A stretch of 64,000 nt of DNA from Opitutia bacterium (GCA_016217545.1 JACRHT010000012.1:1116001-1180000), one strand, 5' to 3'; positions 26,571-35,622 are shown, counted from the first letter of the stretch. Notes: generated by a model not told the origin, from the sequence alone. Program-made: numbers and translations.

Positions 26571-27290
26571 ATGAGCAACGTCCCTTCCGCCACTCCCCCG
26601 CATGACCCGGCCAACCCGCCGCCGCCCGCCGGTGCCGACGCTTTTGCCGCCGACGTGCAGACCTTCTGGGAGAAAAATCGCTCGTTCATCTTCATCCTCG
26701 TCGCCGCCGTGCTCCTCGGCCTCATCGGCCGCGAAGGCTGGCAATGGTTCCAAGCCTCGCGCGAACAGGGCGTGCAGGAGGAATACGTCAAGGCCGGCGA
26801 CAACGTCGGCACGCTCGCGAAGTTCGCCGCCGCCAACAAGGGCCATGCGCTCGCCGGCGTCGCGCTGCTGCGCGTCGCGGACGACAACTACGCCAAGAAC
26901 GATTTCAAGTCCGCCGCCGCCAACTACACCCAGGCGACCGAGACGCTCGAGAACGACGCGTTGAAGTCGCGCGCCAAGCTCGGCGCTGCCATGAGCCAGA
27001 TCGCCGCCGGCGATCGCACCGCCGGCGAAACGGCGCTCAAGGCCGTCAGCGCGGACACCAAGGCCGTCGCCGCGACCCGTGCCGAGGCCGCTTATCACCT
27101 CGCCGTGCTGTTGAAGGACGCGGGCCGCGTCGACGATGCCAAGAAGGCCATCGAAGAAGTGAAGAAGATCGACGCCGCCGGCCTCTGGGCACAGCGCTCC
27201 TTCGCGCTCAGCGCGCAGCTGGAAGCCGCCCAACCCTCGGCCCCGGCCACGACCGGCGCTCCGACGGTGGAGTTCAAGCCGAAGGGCTGA
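26571..27290 (+). CDS. YfgM-like membrane-anchored tetratricopeptide protein
   Basis: This is a 239-residue protein with a short cytoplasmic Pro-rich N-terminus, one transmembrane helix (about 41-58, FIFILVAAVLLGLIGREG) and a helical TPR-like periplasmic domain. The pattern (EKNRSFI...WQWFQASREQG...EYVKAGDN...LAGVALLRVADDNYAKNDF) fits the YfgM/UPF0070 family, an ancillary SecYEG-translocon chaperone and envelope-stress factor in E. coli. The assignment is by layout and motif, not by a search. Repeat blocks separate it from purU, and a strong terminator follows, so it is probably a single-gene transcript. Confidence 0.7.
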   Translation: MSNVPSATPPHDPANPPPPAGADAFAADVQTFWEKNRSFIFILVAAVLLGLIGREGWQWFQASREQGVQEEYVKAGDNVGTLAKFAAANKGHALAGVALLRVADDNYAKNDFKSAAANYTQATETLENDALKSRAKLGAAMSQIAAGDRTAGETALKAVSADTKAVAATRAEAAYHLAVLLKDAGRVDDAKKAIEEVKKIDAAGLWAQRSFALSAQLEAAQPSAPATTGAPTVEFKPKG

Positions 27291-27314
27291 GCGAAAAGCT
27301 CTAAGCAGTAAGCA

Positions 27315-27340
27315 GGGCGGCCCATCGGCCGCCTTTTTTT
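27315..27340 (+). terminator. Rho-independent terminator after the YfgM-like gene
   Basis: A perfect stem GGCGGCC/GGCCGCC with loop CATC is followed by seven Ts, 25 bp after the stop codon. Confidence 0.85.
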
Positions 27341-27407
27341 GAGCGCGCGACGAACGAAGGGATGAGGCTGCCACCCCGGCGCGGTTGGGCGCAGGTTTTC
27401 CCTGACG

Positions 27408-27548
27408 CTACTCCGTTAGGTGCGGGATGCTCGCTGTAGAAGCGAAAGAATTTGTGGGCCGGGTGCCCCCACCCGGCGATTTAACGGCTGCGGGAGCGAA
27501 AATGCGCGGGATGGGGGCAACCCACCCACATCCAAGTTAACGGAGTAG
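27408..27548. mobile_element. MITE-like element with 11-bp terminal inverted repeats
   Basis: The 141-bp non-coding segment is bounded by CTACTCCGTTA (27408-27418) and its exact complement TAACGGAGTAG (27538-27548). Inside are two related G/C-rich blocks (GTGGGCCGGGTGCCCCCACC and GGATGGGGGCAACCCACCCA). No transposase is present. It occupies most of the 27341-27591 gap; the rest holds nothing recognisable. Confidence 0.6.
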
Positions 27549-27591
27549 TTCTAAAGGTGTCGCGCGCCGACGTGACGGGCGCGGGGGGCAG

Positions 27592-27618
27592 AAAAAAGCC
27601 CACCGAAAATCGGCGGGC
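27592..27618 (-). terminator. Rho-independent terminator of the first PEP-CTERM gene
   Basis: On the minus strand GCCCGCC-GATTTTC-GGTGGGC (one G-T pair) is followed by TTTTTT, 24 bp beyond the stop codon. Confidence 0.8.
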
Positions 27619-27642
27619 GAAAGAAGAGAGGAGTAGTTGAGT

Positions 27643-28425
27643 TCAGAGCAGCGGGGCAGCGCCGCGTTGCTTGCGACGTTTCCAAGCTACACCGGCTAGC
27701 GCGAATACGCCTGCAATGGCCACATAGGTGGACGGTTCCGGGATAGCGGAATAATTGAGTGAAAAATTGTCGATGCCTAAGGTGTCGTAAGTGGAGTCCG
27801 ACGCGCCGCTGGCATTGCGGAATCTGAAGGCAACGCTGCTGGATTGATTGTTGATCGAACTTAGCGTCGTAGAATCGACCGTTAGAGTAATTGATCCGAG
27901 CGGAGTGGTGGAGGAGTATGCCCCCAGCGACGTGAACGAACCACTGCTGCCAATTCGGTATTCGAGCGTATAAGTTTGGTTTGTTGTTCCTGCATTGTTT
28001 CCCGTGAACAGGTCGACGCTCAGGCTAAAATTTCCGTAGCCGCTGGTATTCGCTAGCTCGAAGACAATACCGCCATCGCGAGACGCTGCAGTCAGGGGTT
28101 TCCAACCTAACGCTCGATTCAGATCTGATGATTGTGTAGATGTGCTCGCGTTTGACGCGATATCATTGCTCGCAATATTTCGGAAAAAAGTTCCAGCGGT
28201 CGCGCTATTCCAAGCGGTGGCGGCAGACGTGAAAGCGGCAGATGTGCCGTAGCTTGAACTGGTCGCGCTCGTATAAACCGACCATCCGCTTGGCAGGCCC
28301 GAACTCAGCGAATTGAAGTCTTCTGTATAGCTGGTTCCACTGAGGGAAATCTGCGCACTGGACGAAATCGCCAGACAGGCGGCGCATAGTGCTAGGGCGC
28401 GGCGGAGAAACGAAACGGGGGACAT
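27643..28425 (-). CDS. PEP-CTERM sorting-domain protein, unknown function
   Basis: This is a 260-residue exported protein. It has a signal peptide (MSPVSFLRRALALCAACLAI, then SSSAQ) and a Ser/Thr/Asn/Gly-rich beta-strand body (YTEDFNSLSSGLPSGWSVY near the start). The C-terminal PEP-CTERM signal is IPEPSTYVAIAGVFALAGVA followed by WKRRKQR. Such proteins are cut and attached or released by an exosortase; none is encoded in the window. The opening EDFNSLSSGLPSGWSVY recalls lectin/glucanase-like secreted proteins with choice-of-anchor domains, but no catalytic motif is seen. The ATG at 28425 was chosen for the signal peptide. It has its own terminator and is unrelated in body sequence to the three PEP-CTERM proteins further on. 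Confidence 0.85.
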   Translation of the reverse strand: MSPVSFLRRALALCAACLAISSSAQISLSGTSYTEDFNSLSSGLPSGWSVYTSATSSSYGTSAAFTSAATAWNSATAGTFFRNIASNDIASNASTSTQSSDLNRALGWKPLTAASRDGGIVFELANTSGYGNFSLSVDLFTGNNAGTTNQTYTLEYRIGSSGSFTSLGAYSSTTPLGSITLTVDSTTLSSINNQSSSVAFRFRNASGASDSTYDTLGIDNFSLNYSAIPEPSTYVAIAGVFALAGVAWKRRKQRGAAPLL

Positions 28426-28648
28426 GACAGGGTATGCGAGGTGTGCGTTGTCAGTCGTAGAGGCCAAAAGCAACGACGGGGAAGTTGGTAGTGGAGCGGT
28501 GATTTCCTTGCACGCCTTTTCTCTGTGAGAATCCCGTGTCAGGCGCGACGAAGGGGTCGACAAGGCGTGCTGACCTTAGTGCAGGAAGCGAGCCAGCTCC
28601 TCCCCCTTGACTATCGCGATGGGATTGACTCCGCTGTGTGTCGGTCGC

Positions 28649-28725
28649 CGGGGTGTAGCTTAGCCTGGTAGAGCGCCTGGTTTGGGACCAGGAGGTCGAG
28701 AGTTCGAATCTCTCCGCCCCGACCA
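28649..28725 (+). tRNA. tRNA-Pro (anticodon TGG)
   Basis: The acceptor stem CGGGGTG/CGCCCCG (one G-U-type pair) closes a standard cloverleaf. The anticodon stem-loop is CCTGG-TTTGGGA-CCAGG with anticodon TGG at 28683-28685; the T-arm is GAGAGTTCGAATCTCTC; ACCA is encoded. Confidence 0.96.
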
Positions 28726-28935
28726 ATTTTCGGAGGCCGTTTTTCGGCTGATGGAGCGCATCGTGATGAAACCTGCACTGCGGCCGGTCGGCAGATTTTG
28801 GCGGAAACCACGCGTCGTCGCGCAGGTGACGGCGGCTCAGCGAGAAGCCCGCGTCTCCGGGGCCATTTCGTGAACAAATGCTTCTTGCCTCACTCGGAAG
28901 CGGCTCCTACACAAGTTTCTTCAATCTCTCACCAA

Positions 28936-29466
28936 ATGGACACTCTTTCCCGCGACAGCAGCTCCAGCTCCAGCAATATCGTGCCGATGATCGGCGCGTT
29001 CACCGGCGTCATCGGCCTCCTCCTGGCCGTGGTGGCTCTGGTTCAACTCTCCACGGTCAAGAAGACCCTGGCCGCGCACGGCGATGAAATCGCCAAGATC
29101 GCGACGATCGAGAACGAGGTCCGCTCGAACGCTTCCAAGACCGAGGCCGACATGAAGAATCTGCGCGACGGCGTGCAGAACGCCCTCAACCAGGTCGGCA
29201 CCGAGATCGGCGCCATCCGCGCCCAGCTGACGAAGATGGAAGAGGCCATGAAGAAACCCGCTCCGGTCGTCGGCAAGGGTGGCAAGGCTGCTCCGACGGG
29301 CGTGAAGAACGCCGACGGCACCTACACGGTCGCCAAGGGCGACGGTCTCTCCGCCATCGCGCGCAAGTTCGGCACCAGCGTCGACGCGCTCCTCGCCGAG
29401 AATCCCGGCCTGAATCCGAACAAGATGCACATCGGCCAGAAGATTAAGCTGCCGGCCGGCAAGTAA
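28936..29466 (+). CDS. LysM-domain envelope protein with coiled coil
   Basis: This is a 176-residue protein. A Ser-rich N-terminus is followed by one transmembrane helix (about 16-35, VPMIGAFTGVIGLLLAVVAL), then a predicted coiled coil (about 40-110, LSTVKKTLAAHGDEIAKIAT...EAMKK). A C-terminal LysM domain (about 130-174) reads YTVAKGDGLSAIARKFGTSV and ...LNPNKMHIGQKIKLP. LysM binds peptidoglycan, so the protein probably links the inner membrane to the cell wall. It has no signal peptidase site and should be an anchored type II-like protein. A strong terminator follows. Confidence 0.88.
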   Translation: MDTLSRDSSSSSSNIVPMIGAFTGVIGLLLAVVALVQLSTVKKTLAAHGDEIAKIATIENEVRSNASKTEADMKNLRDGVQNALNQVGTEIGAIRAQLTKMEEAMKKPAPVVGKGGKAAPTGVKNADGTYTVAKGDGLSAIARKFGTSVDALLAENPGLNPNKMHIGQKIKLPAGK

Positions 29467-29490
29467 TCGGATCGCTCGATCAATTTCGAA

Positions 29491-29519
29491 AAGCCCCCGC
29501 GCGAGCGGGGGCTTTTTTG
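29491..29519 (+). terminator. Rho-independent terminator after the LysM gene
   Basis: AAGCCCCCGC-GCGA-GCGGGGGCTT is followed by TTTT, 24 bp after the stop codon. Confidence 0.9.
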
Positions 29520-29618
29520 TATCCATGCGTGCCGCGCCACACGCGCGACACGCATCGGGCGTGAGCGCGGAAGCACTCGCCGCTTGTCACTCGGAGCGCC
29601 GCGCCTTTTTCTGCGCCG

Positions 29619-30188
29619 ATGAGCTCAACGGAAAAGCCGCAGCGCTGGAAAAAACTCGGAGCGCGCTCGGTCGCGCACACGCGCATCTTCGATGTGGAGA
29701 GCGTGGACTTCCATCACCCGGCGCATCCAGCGCCGCGCGATTTCTTCCTGATCAACGCACCGGATTGGGTGAACGTCGTCGCGCTCACGCCGCAGCACGA
29801 GATCGTGCTCGTGCGGCAATTCCGCTTCGGCACGAACGACATCTCGCTCGAAATTCCCGGCGGCGTGATCGAGCGCGGCGAAGCGCCGATCGCGGCCGCG
29901 GTGCGCGAGCTCGCGGAGGAAACGGGCTACGTCGGCGAGAACGTGCGCCTGCTCGGCTCGGTGCATCCGAATCCCGCGATGCAGACCAATCGCTGTCATC
30001 TCGTGTTGGTCGAAAACGCGCGCCGCACGAGCGAGCTCGCGTGGGATCCGAACGAGGAATTCGAGATTCTCGCGGTGCCAGTGGAGGAGGTCTATGCGCG
30101 CGCGTATAGCGGCGAGATCACGCACTCGCTCGTGCTGGACGGGTTGCTGCTGTTTCGCCCGCATTGGGAGAGGTTGCGCGGGAAGTGA
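29619..30188 (+). CDS. Nudix hydrolase, ADP-ribose pyrophosphatase-like
   Basis: This is a 189-residue cytoplasmic hydrolase of nucleoside-diphosphate-linked compounds. The Nudix box is complete in GGVIERGEAPIAAAVRELAE followed by ETGYVG (G-x5-E-x7-RE-x2-EE-x-G). The preceding VVALTPQHEIVLVRQFRFGTN and the later GSVHPNPAMQTNRCHLV match the ADP-ribose/NudF-type subgroup, but the substrate is an inference. The ATG at 29619 fits the family start. It stands alone between the LysM gene's terminator and the adenylate-forming enzyme gene. Confidence 0.88.
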   Translation: MSSTEKPQRWKKLGARSVAHTRIFDVESVDFHHPAHPAPRDFFLINAPDWVNVVALTPQHEIVLVRQFRFGTNDISLEIPGGVIERGEAPIAAAVRELAEETGYVGENVRLLGSVHPNPAMQTNRCHLVLVENARRTSELAWDPNEEFEILAVPVEEVYARAYSGEITHSLVLDGLLLFRPHWERLRGK

Positions 30189-30322
30189 ATGCGCGCGTGG
30201 TGCGGGGCGGACGGGAAAACTGTCCCGCTCATCCGCAGCGGCGGCTGATTTCTCGCGGCGGAGGATAGGACGGGTGCGTCGTTTGACATTACCCCGGGGC
30301 GGCTTTTACTGCGCCATCCCCG

Positions 30323-31597
30323 ATGGAAAGCGCCGTGTCCACGCCTGCGTTCGCCAACTCGACCGACTCGCTCGGCGAGGTGGACGACTGTCGCCTGCCG
30401 GCGACGCTCGAAAACGAGATCCGCGCCATCTACGCGCGCAGCCCGCTCTACACGCAACGCTTCCCGCTGCATGGCGCGCCGCTGCAGTGGTCGTGCTACC
30501 GCGAGATTCCCGTGCTGACGAAGCAGGAGATCGTGCAGCGCGGGCACACGGCGTTCTTCGCGGACTACCGAGAAATCGAGCGGGGATTCGCGCAGAAAAA
30601 ATTCGAATACGAGCACACCTCCGGCACGACGAGCGGCCCGATGACGGTCGTGATGGAGGACGGCTGGTGGAACGCCCAGACGCGGCGCGCCTACCTCGCG
30701 CATCCGGTGCTGGCGCAGTATGTCGATCGGCCGTATCGTAAGTGCGTCCTCGCGCCGGTCGGGTGCTCGAGCAATCTCTGCCCTTACGAGGATCATCCGT
30801 TTCCGCATCGGTATTTCGACGGCACGGTCTACCTGAATCTCTCGAGTGATCCGTTCGCATTTCCCGAGGGCGAGTGGGAGCGCATCGTGCGCGAGTTGCA
30901 GGCGGTGCAGCCGGAGGTGATCGAGGGCGAGCCGGTTTATCTCTCGTTGCTCGCGCGCGCGTTGAAGCGCCGGCATATCGCGGTGCCGAGCGTGAAAACG
31001 GTCATCCTCACCTACGGCAAGGCGAGCCTGCAGCACAGCCGGCGGGTCGCGGAAGCGTTCCCGGGCGCGGCGCAGGTCGATCTCTACGGGTCGACGGAGG
31101 CGGGTTATCTTTTCGTTGGTGACGCGTTTCGCGACAACCTGCGCGTGGTCGAGGCGAACTGCTTCATCGAACTCGTGCCGTGGCGCGCGGAGTCGGATCC
31201 GGACGCGTTCCAGATCTACGTGACGACGCGCGATCGCGTGGCGATGCCGCTGCTGCGCTATCACACGGGAGACATCGTGCGGCGCACGCCGACGGGTTAT
31301 CGCATTCTCGGGCGCGAAAAGGATCTGCACACGCGCGGCGATGGCGTGGTGGTGTCGGCCTTCGAGATCGATCAGGTGATGCCGGCGGAGTTCCAGTGCT
31401 GGCACTGGAGCCTGGTGCAGGTTTCGGAGCAGCGGTGGGAATTGCAGTATGTGGCCGACTTGATCGCGCCGGACGGTTTCGCGGAAAAGATCGCGGCGGT
31501 GCTGGGCGACGGGGCGCGCGTGACGCTGTTCCGCCGCAAATTCATCCAGCCGGCGGCAAGCGGAAAGTTCGCGTTGCTAAAGCCGCTCGCGCGGTGA
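30323..31597 (+). CDS. PaaK-like adenylate-forming enzyme (phenylacetate-CoA ligase family)
   Basis: This is a 424-residue enzyme of the ANL superfamily that should activate a carboxylate with ATP. The nucleotide-binding loop is HTSGTTSGPMTVVM (about 98-111), the A5-like motif is VDLYGSTEAGYLF, and the hinge region is LRYHTGDIVRR...GYRILGREKD. The overall form (IYARSPLYTQRFPLHG near the N-terminus) follows PaaK, FadD-like CoqE and coenzyme F390 synthetase relatives. The substrate cannot be read, and no phenylacetate-pathway genes are nearby. TTGACA at 30283 lies 40 bp upstream of the start, but no convincing -10 box accompanies it. The gene is convergent with a PEP-CTERM gene, 2 bp apart. Confidence 0.8.
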   Translation: MESAVSTPAFANSTDSLGEVDDCRLPATLENEIRAIYARSPLYTQRFPLHGAPLQWSCYREIPVLTKQEIVQRGHTAFFADYREIERGFAQKKFEYEHTSGTTSGPMTVVMEDGWWNAQTRRAYLAHPVLAQYVDRPYRKCVLAPVGCSSNLCPYEDHPFPHRYFDGTVYLNLSSDPFAFPEGEWERIVRELQAVQPEVIEGEPVYLSLLARALKRRHIAVPSVKTVILTYGKASLQHSRRVAEAFPGAAQVDLYGSTEAGYLFVGDAFRDNLRVVEANCFIELVPWRAESDPDAFQIYVTTRDRVAMPLLRYHTGDIVRRTPTGYRILGREKDLHTRGDGVVVSAFEIDQVMPAEFQCWHWSLVQVSEQRWELQYVADLIAPDGFAEKIAAVLGDGARVTLFRRKFIQPAASGKFALLKPLAR

Positions 31598-31599
31598 GT

Positions 31600-32634
31600 T
31601 CAGTGCGCGGCGGTTTTGCCGTGCGTAGAGCGCCAGCGGCGGAGGCCAAAAATCGCGAAGCCCGCGCCGAGGAGGATCGCGCCGTAGGTCGACGGTTCGG
31701 GATAGCGGCGGAACATGACGCCGTTGACGGCGGCGAGGTCGATGCCGCCCGTGCCGGTGGCGTTGCTCGTCGAGGTGGGGTAGTAGGCCGCGTTACTCCA
31801 ATCGACGAGGTTGGACATGTTACCGCCGTTGGTGACGTCGTTGCCGAAAAGCGAGTAGCCGTAGATCGTGGTGCCGGCGGCGATGCCGAGATCGGCGAGG
31901 GTTACCACGACGCCGCCGATGCCTTGCGTGCCGGTTTCGGAGTTGGAATTCCAGTAGGACGGGCTGCCGAGGTTGTCGCCGTTGCCGTAGCGGAAGAGGT
32001 TGTAGGTGCCGTTGCCGACGACGTTGGCGGTGCCGTAGTTGGCGCTGGTGATGCTGATGAGGTTGCCGGCGTAGGCGGTGGGCTTGTTGTTCACGGAATC
32101 CCAGCCGGTGATGAGCGCGATCTTCACCTGGTCGTGAACGTTGATCGCGCCGCGGTCGAAGATGGCGAAGGCCATGTCTGTGGTGGCGGCGGTGCCGCTC
32201 GTGCTGAGCACGAAGTCGAGCCGCTCGATGTTGCCGTCTTGCGCGCCGGAGCCGTTGGCGAAGGTGTTGTCGGAGCCGCGATAGAGATTGTTGCCGAGGA
32301 GAAGTGACGAGTAGTTGCTCGAGTAGGGCGCGCGGAACTCAGTGGTTGGCGAGCCCTGCATATACCAGACGGACGACTGGTTGGCGTTGACGCCGTTGCG
32401 ACGGGCATAGGCGGCGACGCCGGTGCCGGAAAACGTGTAGGTGTTGCCTGTAGCGGAGGTGAAGGTGCTCACCGCGAGCGTCGAGTTCTCGAACGTGACG
32501 CCGTTGGTGTTGGTGTTCGCCAGGTCCGACGACGTGGTCGTAATCGCGGTGATCGCCGTCTGCGCCGACGCGGTGGCGGCGAGCAGGCCCAGCCACACCG
32601 GGATGAGGAGGGAAATCTGGCGGTGGCGCTTCAC
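31600..32634 (-). CDS. PEP-CTERM sorting-domain protein, family A
   Basis: This is a 344-residue exported protein with signal peptide (M)KRHRQISLLIPVWLGLLAA and C-terminal signal YPEPSTYGAILLGAGFAIFG plus LRRWR. The body is Asn/Ser/Thr-rich beta structure. Segments LLGNNLYRGSDNTFANGSGA, NIERLDF and TIYGYSLFGNDVT are shared with the two PEP-CTERM genes at 34409 and 35623, making a paralogous family. The start is uncertain: a GTG at 32634 gives a compact signal peptide with AGGAG 13 bp upstream, whereas a TTG at 32673 would add 13 residues. Function is unknown; exosortase-dependent surface or matrix location is expected from the tail. Confidence 0.85.
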   Translation of the reverse strand: MKRHRQISLLIPVWLGLLAATASAQTAITAITTTSSDLANTNTNGVTFENSTLAVSTFTSATGNTYTFSGTGVAAYARRNGVNANQSSVWYMQGSPTTEFRAPYSSNYSSLLLGNNLYRGSDNTFANGSGAQDGNIERLDFVLSTSGTAATTDMAFAIFDRGAINVHDQVKIALITGWDSVNNKPTAYAGNLISITSANYGTANVVGNGTYNLFRYGNGDNLGSPSYWNSNSETGTQGIGGVVVTLADLGIAAGTTIYGYSLFGNDVTNGGNMSNLVDWSNAAYYPTSTSNATGTGGIDLAAVNGVMFRRYPEPSTYGAILLGAGFAIFGLRRWRSTHGKTAAH

Positions 32635-32696
32635 GGCGGTCGGCACTCTCCTGTTGCTAATCTGCTCCGTCAAATGAATAGGTCTTTACCCCTACT

Positions 32697-34412
32697 TTGA
32701 CGACCTTTTCGAACGACCCCGAGGGAGACCATCCCGACTTCTTCGAGCGCTTCGAAGCGTGGCGATCGTCGCCGCGGCTGCTGCGTCGGTTGGGAATCGC
32801 GGCCGCGGTCCTGGCTTTGGTGGCGGGTGTCGCGGCGTGGCGCTGGTGGGCCTCGGCCGAGGCGCGGGCCTTGGCCAAGGCGGCGGAATTCCAGGAGGTG
32901 GGTGATTGGCGGCGGGCGGAATTGTTGCTGCAGCAGGCCTTGGATCGTCACCCCGGGAGCCTCCCGGCGCATCGGGCCTATGCGGCGTTTCTCGATCGGG
33001 TGAACCGGCCGGATGCCGTGGAGCTGTGGCGACGAGTGGTGGCGCTTTCGCCGGACGATGTGGGCGCGAGACTGAAATTCGCGGCGGCGGCGGTGCGCTC
33101 CGGGCAGTTCGACGAGGCGCGTCGTGCGTTGCAGGCGGTGCCGACGACGGCGCGCGAAGCGGAGTATCATCGTCTGGCCGCGGCGCTCGCGTTGGTGCGA
33201 GGCGATTCGGCGGAGGCGCGGGCGCGGTTGCGCTCGGTGGTCGCGCGTGCTCCTGACGATGCGCGGGCGCGCTTGAGCCTCGCGCTCGAGCAGTTGAAGG
33301 CCGCGGCGGAGGAGCAGGAGCGGGGACGCCAGGAGTTGGAGCGGCTATCGCGGCAGCCCGCCACCGCGCTGCGCGCCACGCTGGAGTTGATGCAGGACGC
33401 GGAGCGGCGCTGGCCGGGTGCGGCGGACGCGGAGGAAATTCTGGCGGATCGAATTTTGCTGGGGGCGGCGGGGGCGAAGTTGCGCGCGGCGGGGGAATCG
33501 GGGCGCATGAGATTGCTGCGCCACTTGTGGGCGCTGCCGGTCAGCGAGCCGGCCGATGTCGCGGTTTTTCTGCGGTGGAGTGCACAGGAGGGACTGGCGC
33601 GCGAGGCGTTGCGCTGGTGGGGAAACCAGACGGCGGTGGATCGCAGCCACCTGCTCGTGCAGTTGCCGCTGGCCGAGTGCGCGATCGCAGCGGGGGATTG
33701 GGGTGCGTTGCGGGACGCGCTCAAACGCGGGGCGTGGGGCCCGGTGATGTCCGACGTCGTGGACGAGGCTTTCGTGTTGCATGCGCAGGGTGTCGAAGGC
33801 GCGGGCGATTGGCTGCGGGTGCGGGAGCGCGCGGTAAATTCGGTGGCGACGTTGCAAGTGCTGGCGCAGCTTGCACGCTTGTGGGGCAACGATGGACGGG
33901 CGGAGCAGACGTGGCGAATGATCACGCGACAATATCCGCAGGAGCGGCGTGCTTGGGGCGAAATGCGGGCGATTTTCCTGCGGCGCGGAGACACTGCGGC
34001 GCTCAAGAAACTCTATGCGGAGTGGGAGGCGAGCGGGGCAGCGAGTGCCGACGTCAAAATCGAGCGGCGGATTCTCGCGCTGTTGACGGGCGACGAAGAC
34101 GCGGTCGCGCTTCGGGAGATTTCTCGTTTCGCGGAGGAATTGCCGGACAGTGAATCATCGCGGGCGCTGCGGGCTTTGGTGTTGCGGGCCGAGGGACGCG
34201 GAGCCGAGGCACTGGCGTTGATGGAAGCCGCGCTGGCGGGCAATCCGCCGCCGCGCTGGTCGCTGATTTTCGGCGTGCTGCTCGCGGAGAACGGGCGAGG
34301 GGAAGAGGCGGAGCGGGCGCTTGCGAAGGTGAGCGGGCCGTTGCTGCCTGAGGAAGAGGCGTTGCGCGAGCGGGCGCGCGGGCGAATCGCGGCGAGTCGG
34401 CCGCGCCGTTAA
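32697..34412 (+). CDS. Membrane-anchored tetratricopeptide-repeat protein
   Basis: This is a 571-residue protein starting at a TTG (MTTFSNDPEGDHPDFFERFE). One transmembrane helix (about 33-50, GIAAAVLALVAGVAAWRWW) is followed by about ten helical repeats with TPR spacing, for example GDWRRAELLLQQALDRHPGS, GQFDEARRALQAVP and GDSAEARARLRSVVARAPDD. It should be periplasmic or cytoplasmic scaffold material; TPR proteins of this form (PrsT-like) accompany PEP-CTERM/exosortase loci in other bacteria. It lies between two paralogous PEP-CTERM genes, sharing a 24-bp divergent start region with one and overlapping the other's end by 4 bp. No enzyme domain is seen. Confidence 0.75.
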   Translation: MTTFSNDPEGDHPDFFERFEAWRSSPRLLRRLGIAAAVLALVAGVAAWRWWASAEARALAKAAEFQEVGDWRRAELLLQQALDRHPGSLPAHRAYAAFLDRVNRPDAVELWRRVVALSPDDVGARLKFAAAAVRSGQFDEARRALQAVPTTAREAEYHRLAAALALVRGDSAEARARLRSVVARAPDDARARLSLALEQLKAAAEEQERGRQELERLSRQPATALRATLELMQDAERRWPGAADAEEILADRILLGAAGAKLRAAGESGRMRLLRHLWALPVSEPADVAVFLRWSAQEGLAREALRWWGNQTAVDRSHLLVQLPLAECAIAAGDWGALRDALKRGAWGPVMSDVVDEAFVLHAQGVEGAGDWLRVRERAVNSVATLQVLAQLARLWGNDGRAEQTWRMITRQYPQERRAWGEMRAIFLRRGDTAALKKLYAEWEASGAASADVKIERRILALLTGDEDAVALREISRFAEELPDSESSRALRALVLRAEGRGAEALALMEAALAGNPPPRWSLIFGVLLAENGRGEEAERALAKVSGPLLPEEEALRERARGRIAASRPRR

Positions 34413-35500
34413 GCGACGCGCGATTGGCGCCAGCGGCGGAGGCCGAAAATGGCGAGGCCGGCGCCAAGGAAGAGGGCGCCGTAGGTCGAGGGCTCCGGGA
34501 CCGGCCGCGAGATCTGCGCGCCGAAGCCCATGAAGTCCATGTTGCCCCAGGTGTTCGCGTCGGTGTTCGTGAGGTAGACGCAGTCGTTGTTCCAGTTCAC
34601 GAGGTCCGAGGCGCTGCCGGCGGTGACGTCGCCGGCCATGAGCGAGTAGCCGTAGATGGTCTGGCCGACCGAGAGGCCGAGGTCGGTGAAGCGGATGAGA
34701 ATGCCGACGAGGTAGAGGTCGTTGCTGTTCGGCGTGCCGCTGTTGGTGTCGAGCGTGGTGATCGACTGACCGCTGGCGAGATTGTCGCCGTTCGTGGTGG
34801 TGGAGCGAAGATATTTGGCGTTCGAGCCGTCGGGCGTGGCGACGGGATTGCCGAAGGTGTCGGGTTGGACGAGGAGGCCGGTGTTCGCGTAAGCGGTGGG
34901 AGCGTTGCTGACGCCGTTGACGGTGCCGACGGAGGTGAACGCAGCGATGCGGAAGCCGTCGCCGAAATTGCCGACGTTTTCCAAGTCGAAGAAGACGATG
35001 GCGTCGCCGGCCTGCACGGTGTAGCCGCCGGCGAAGGAGAAATCGATGCGCTCGATGTTCGAGTTGGTGGAGCTGGAGCCGTTCGCGAAGGGATTGCGGA
35101 GGCCTTGCGTGAGGTCGTTGCTGAGCATGACCTCGGAGAGGGTCGGCGTGGTGTCGCCTTTGCCGATGACGGTCGCGCTGCCGCCGCCAGTGGACGAATA
35201 CTGGTAGAAGACGGTCGAGTTGTTGGGATTTCCCGCGCCGGTGTTGCGGCGGAAATTGACGGAGCTGGCGAGCGGGCCGTTGAAGCTGTAGGTGCCGAGC
35301 GAACTGGAGATGTATTCGACCGGCGTGTAAGTGTTGCTGTAGGTGATGTTGCCGGCGGTGCGATTCGTCGTGTCGACCGGGGTGCCGTAGTCGACGGCGG
35401 TCACCGCGATCTGTCCAAGGGCCCGGAGGGCGAGCGCGCCCGCGACCACGCTCGCGCAGAAGGCGCGGCGGAGGCGGTGATGCGGGCGGCTGAATTCCAT
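34409..35500 (-). CDS. PEP-CTERM sorting-domain protein, family A
   Basis: This is a 363-residue exported protein. The signal peptide is RRAFCASVVAGALALRALGQ after a short basic start, and the PEP-CTERM signal is VPEPSTYGALFLGAGLAIFG plus LRRWRQSR. The body opens IAVTAVDYGTPVDTTNRTAG and contains LSNDLTQGLRNPFANGSSST, NIERIDFSF and VGQTIYGYSLMAGDV. It is strongly similar by eye to the next gene (35623-36720) and more distantly to 31600-32634, so tandem duplication is likely. The start is the ATG at 35500. It shares 4 bp at its 3' end with the convergent TPR gene. Function unknown. Confidence 0.88.
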   Translation of the reverse strand: MEFSRPHHRLRRAFCASVVAGALALRALGQIAVTAVDYGTPVDTTNRTAGNITYSNTYTPVEYISSSLGTYSFNGPLASSVNFRRNTGAGNPNNSTVFYQYSSTGGGSATVIGKGDTTPTLSEVMLSNDLTQGLRNPFANGSSSTNSNIERIDFSFAGGYTVQAGDAIVFFDLENVGNFGDGFRIAAFTSVGTVNGVSNAPTAYANTGLLVQPDTFGNPVATPDGSNAKYLRSTTTNGDNLASGQSITTLDTNSGTPNSNDLYLVGILIRFTDLGLSVGQTIYGYSLMAGDVTAGSASDLVNWNNDCVYLTNTDANTWGNMDFMGFGAQISRPVPEPSTYGALFLGAGLAIFGLRRWRQSRVA

Positions 35501-35622
35501 GCCTCTCGTATGCGAGGGGCGTTCGGCTCAGTCAACGAAATAGGTGGAAATACCCAGTTGCAGTCGGGATAATTTGCAATGCGCGAGGTTTGGCGCACCG
35601 TAAAGTCGCGCTCGGTCTTACG

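Noticed and set aside
28426-28648. Gene between the first PEP-CTERM gene and tRNA-Pro
   Set aside because: Open frames here are short, lack motifs and run into the tRNA; treated as a 5' region.
30283-30311. TTGACA promoter upstream of the PaaK-like gene
   Set aside because: The -35 box is good, but the downstream hexamer (TTACTG or TTTACT) is poor and only about 12 bp from the ATG.
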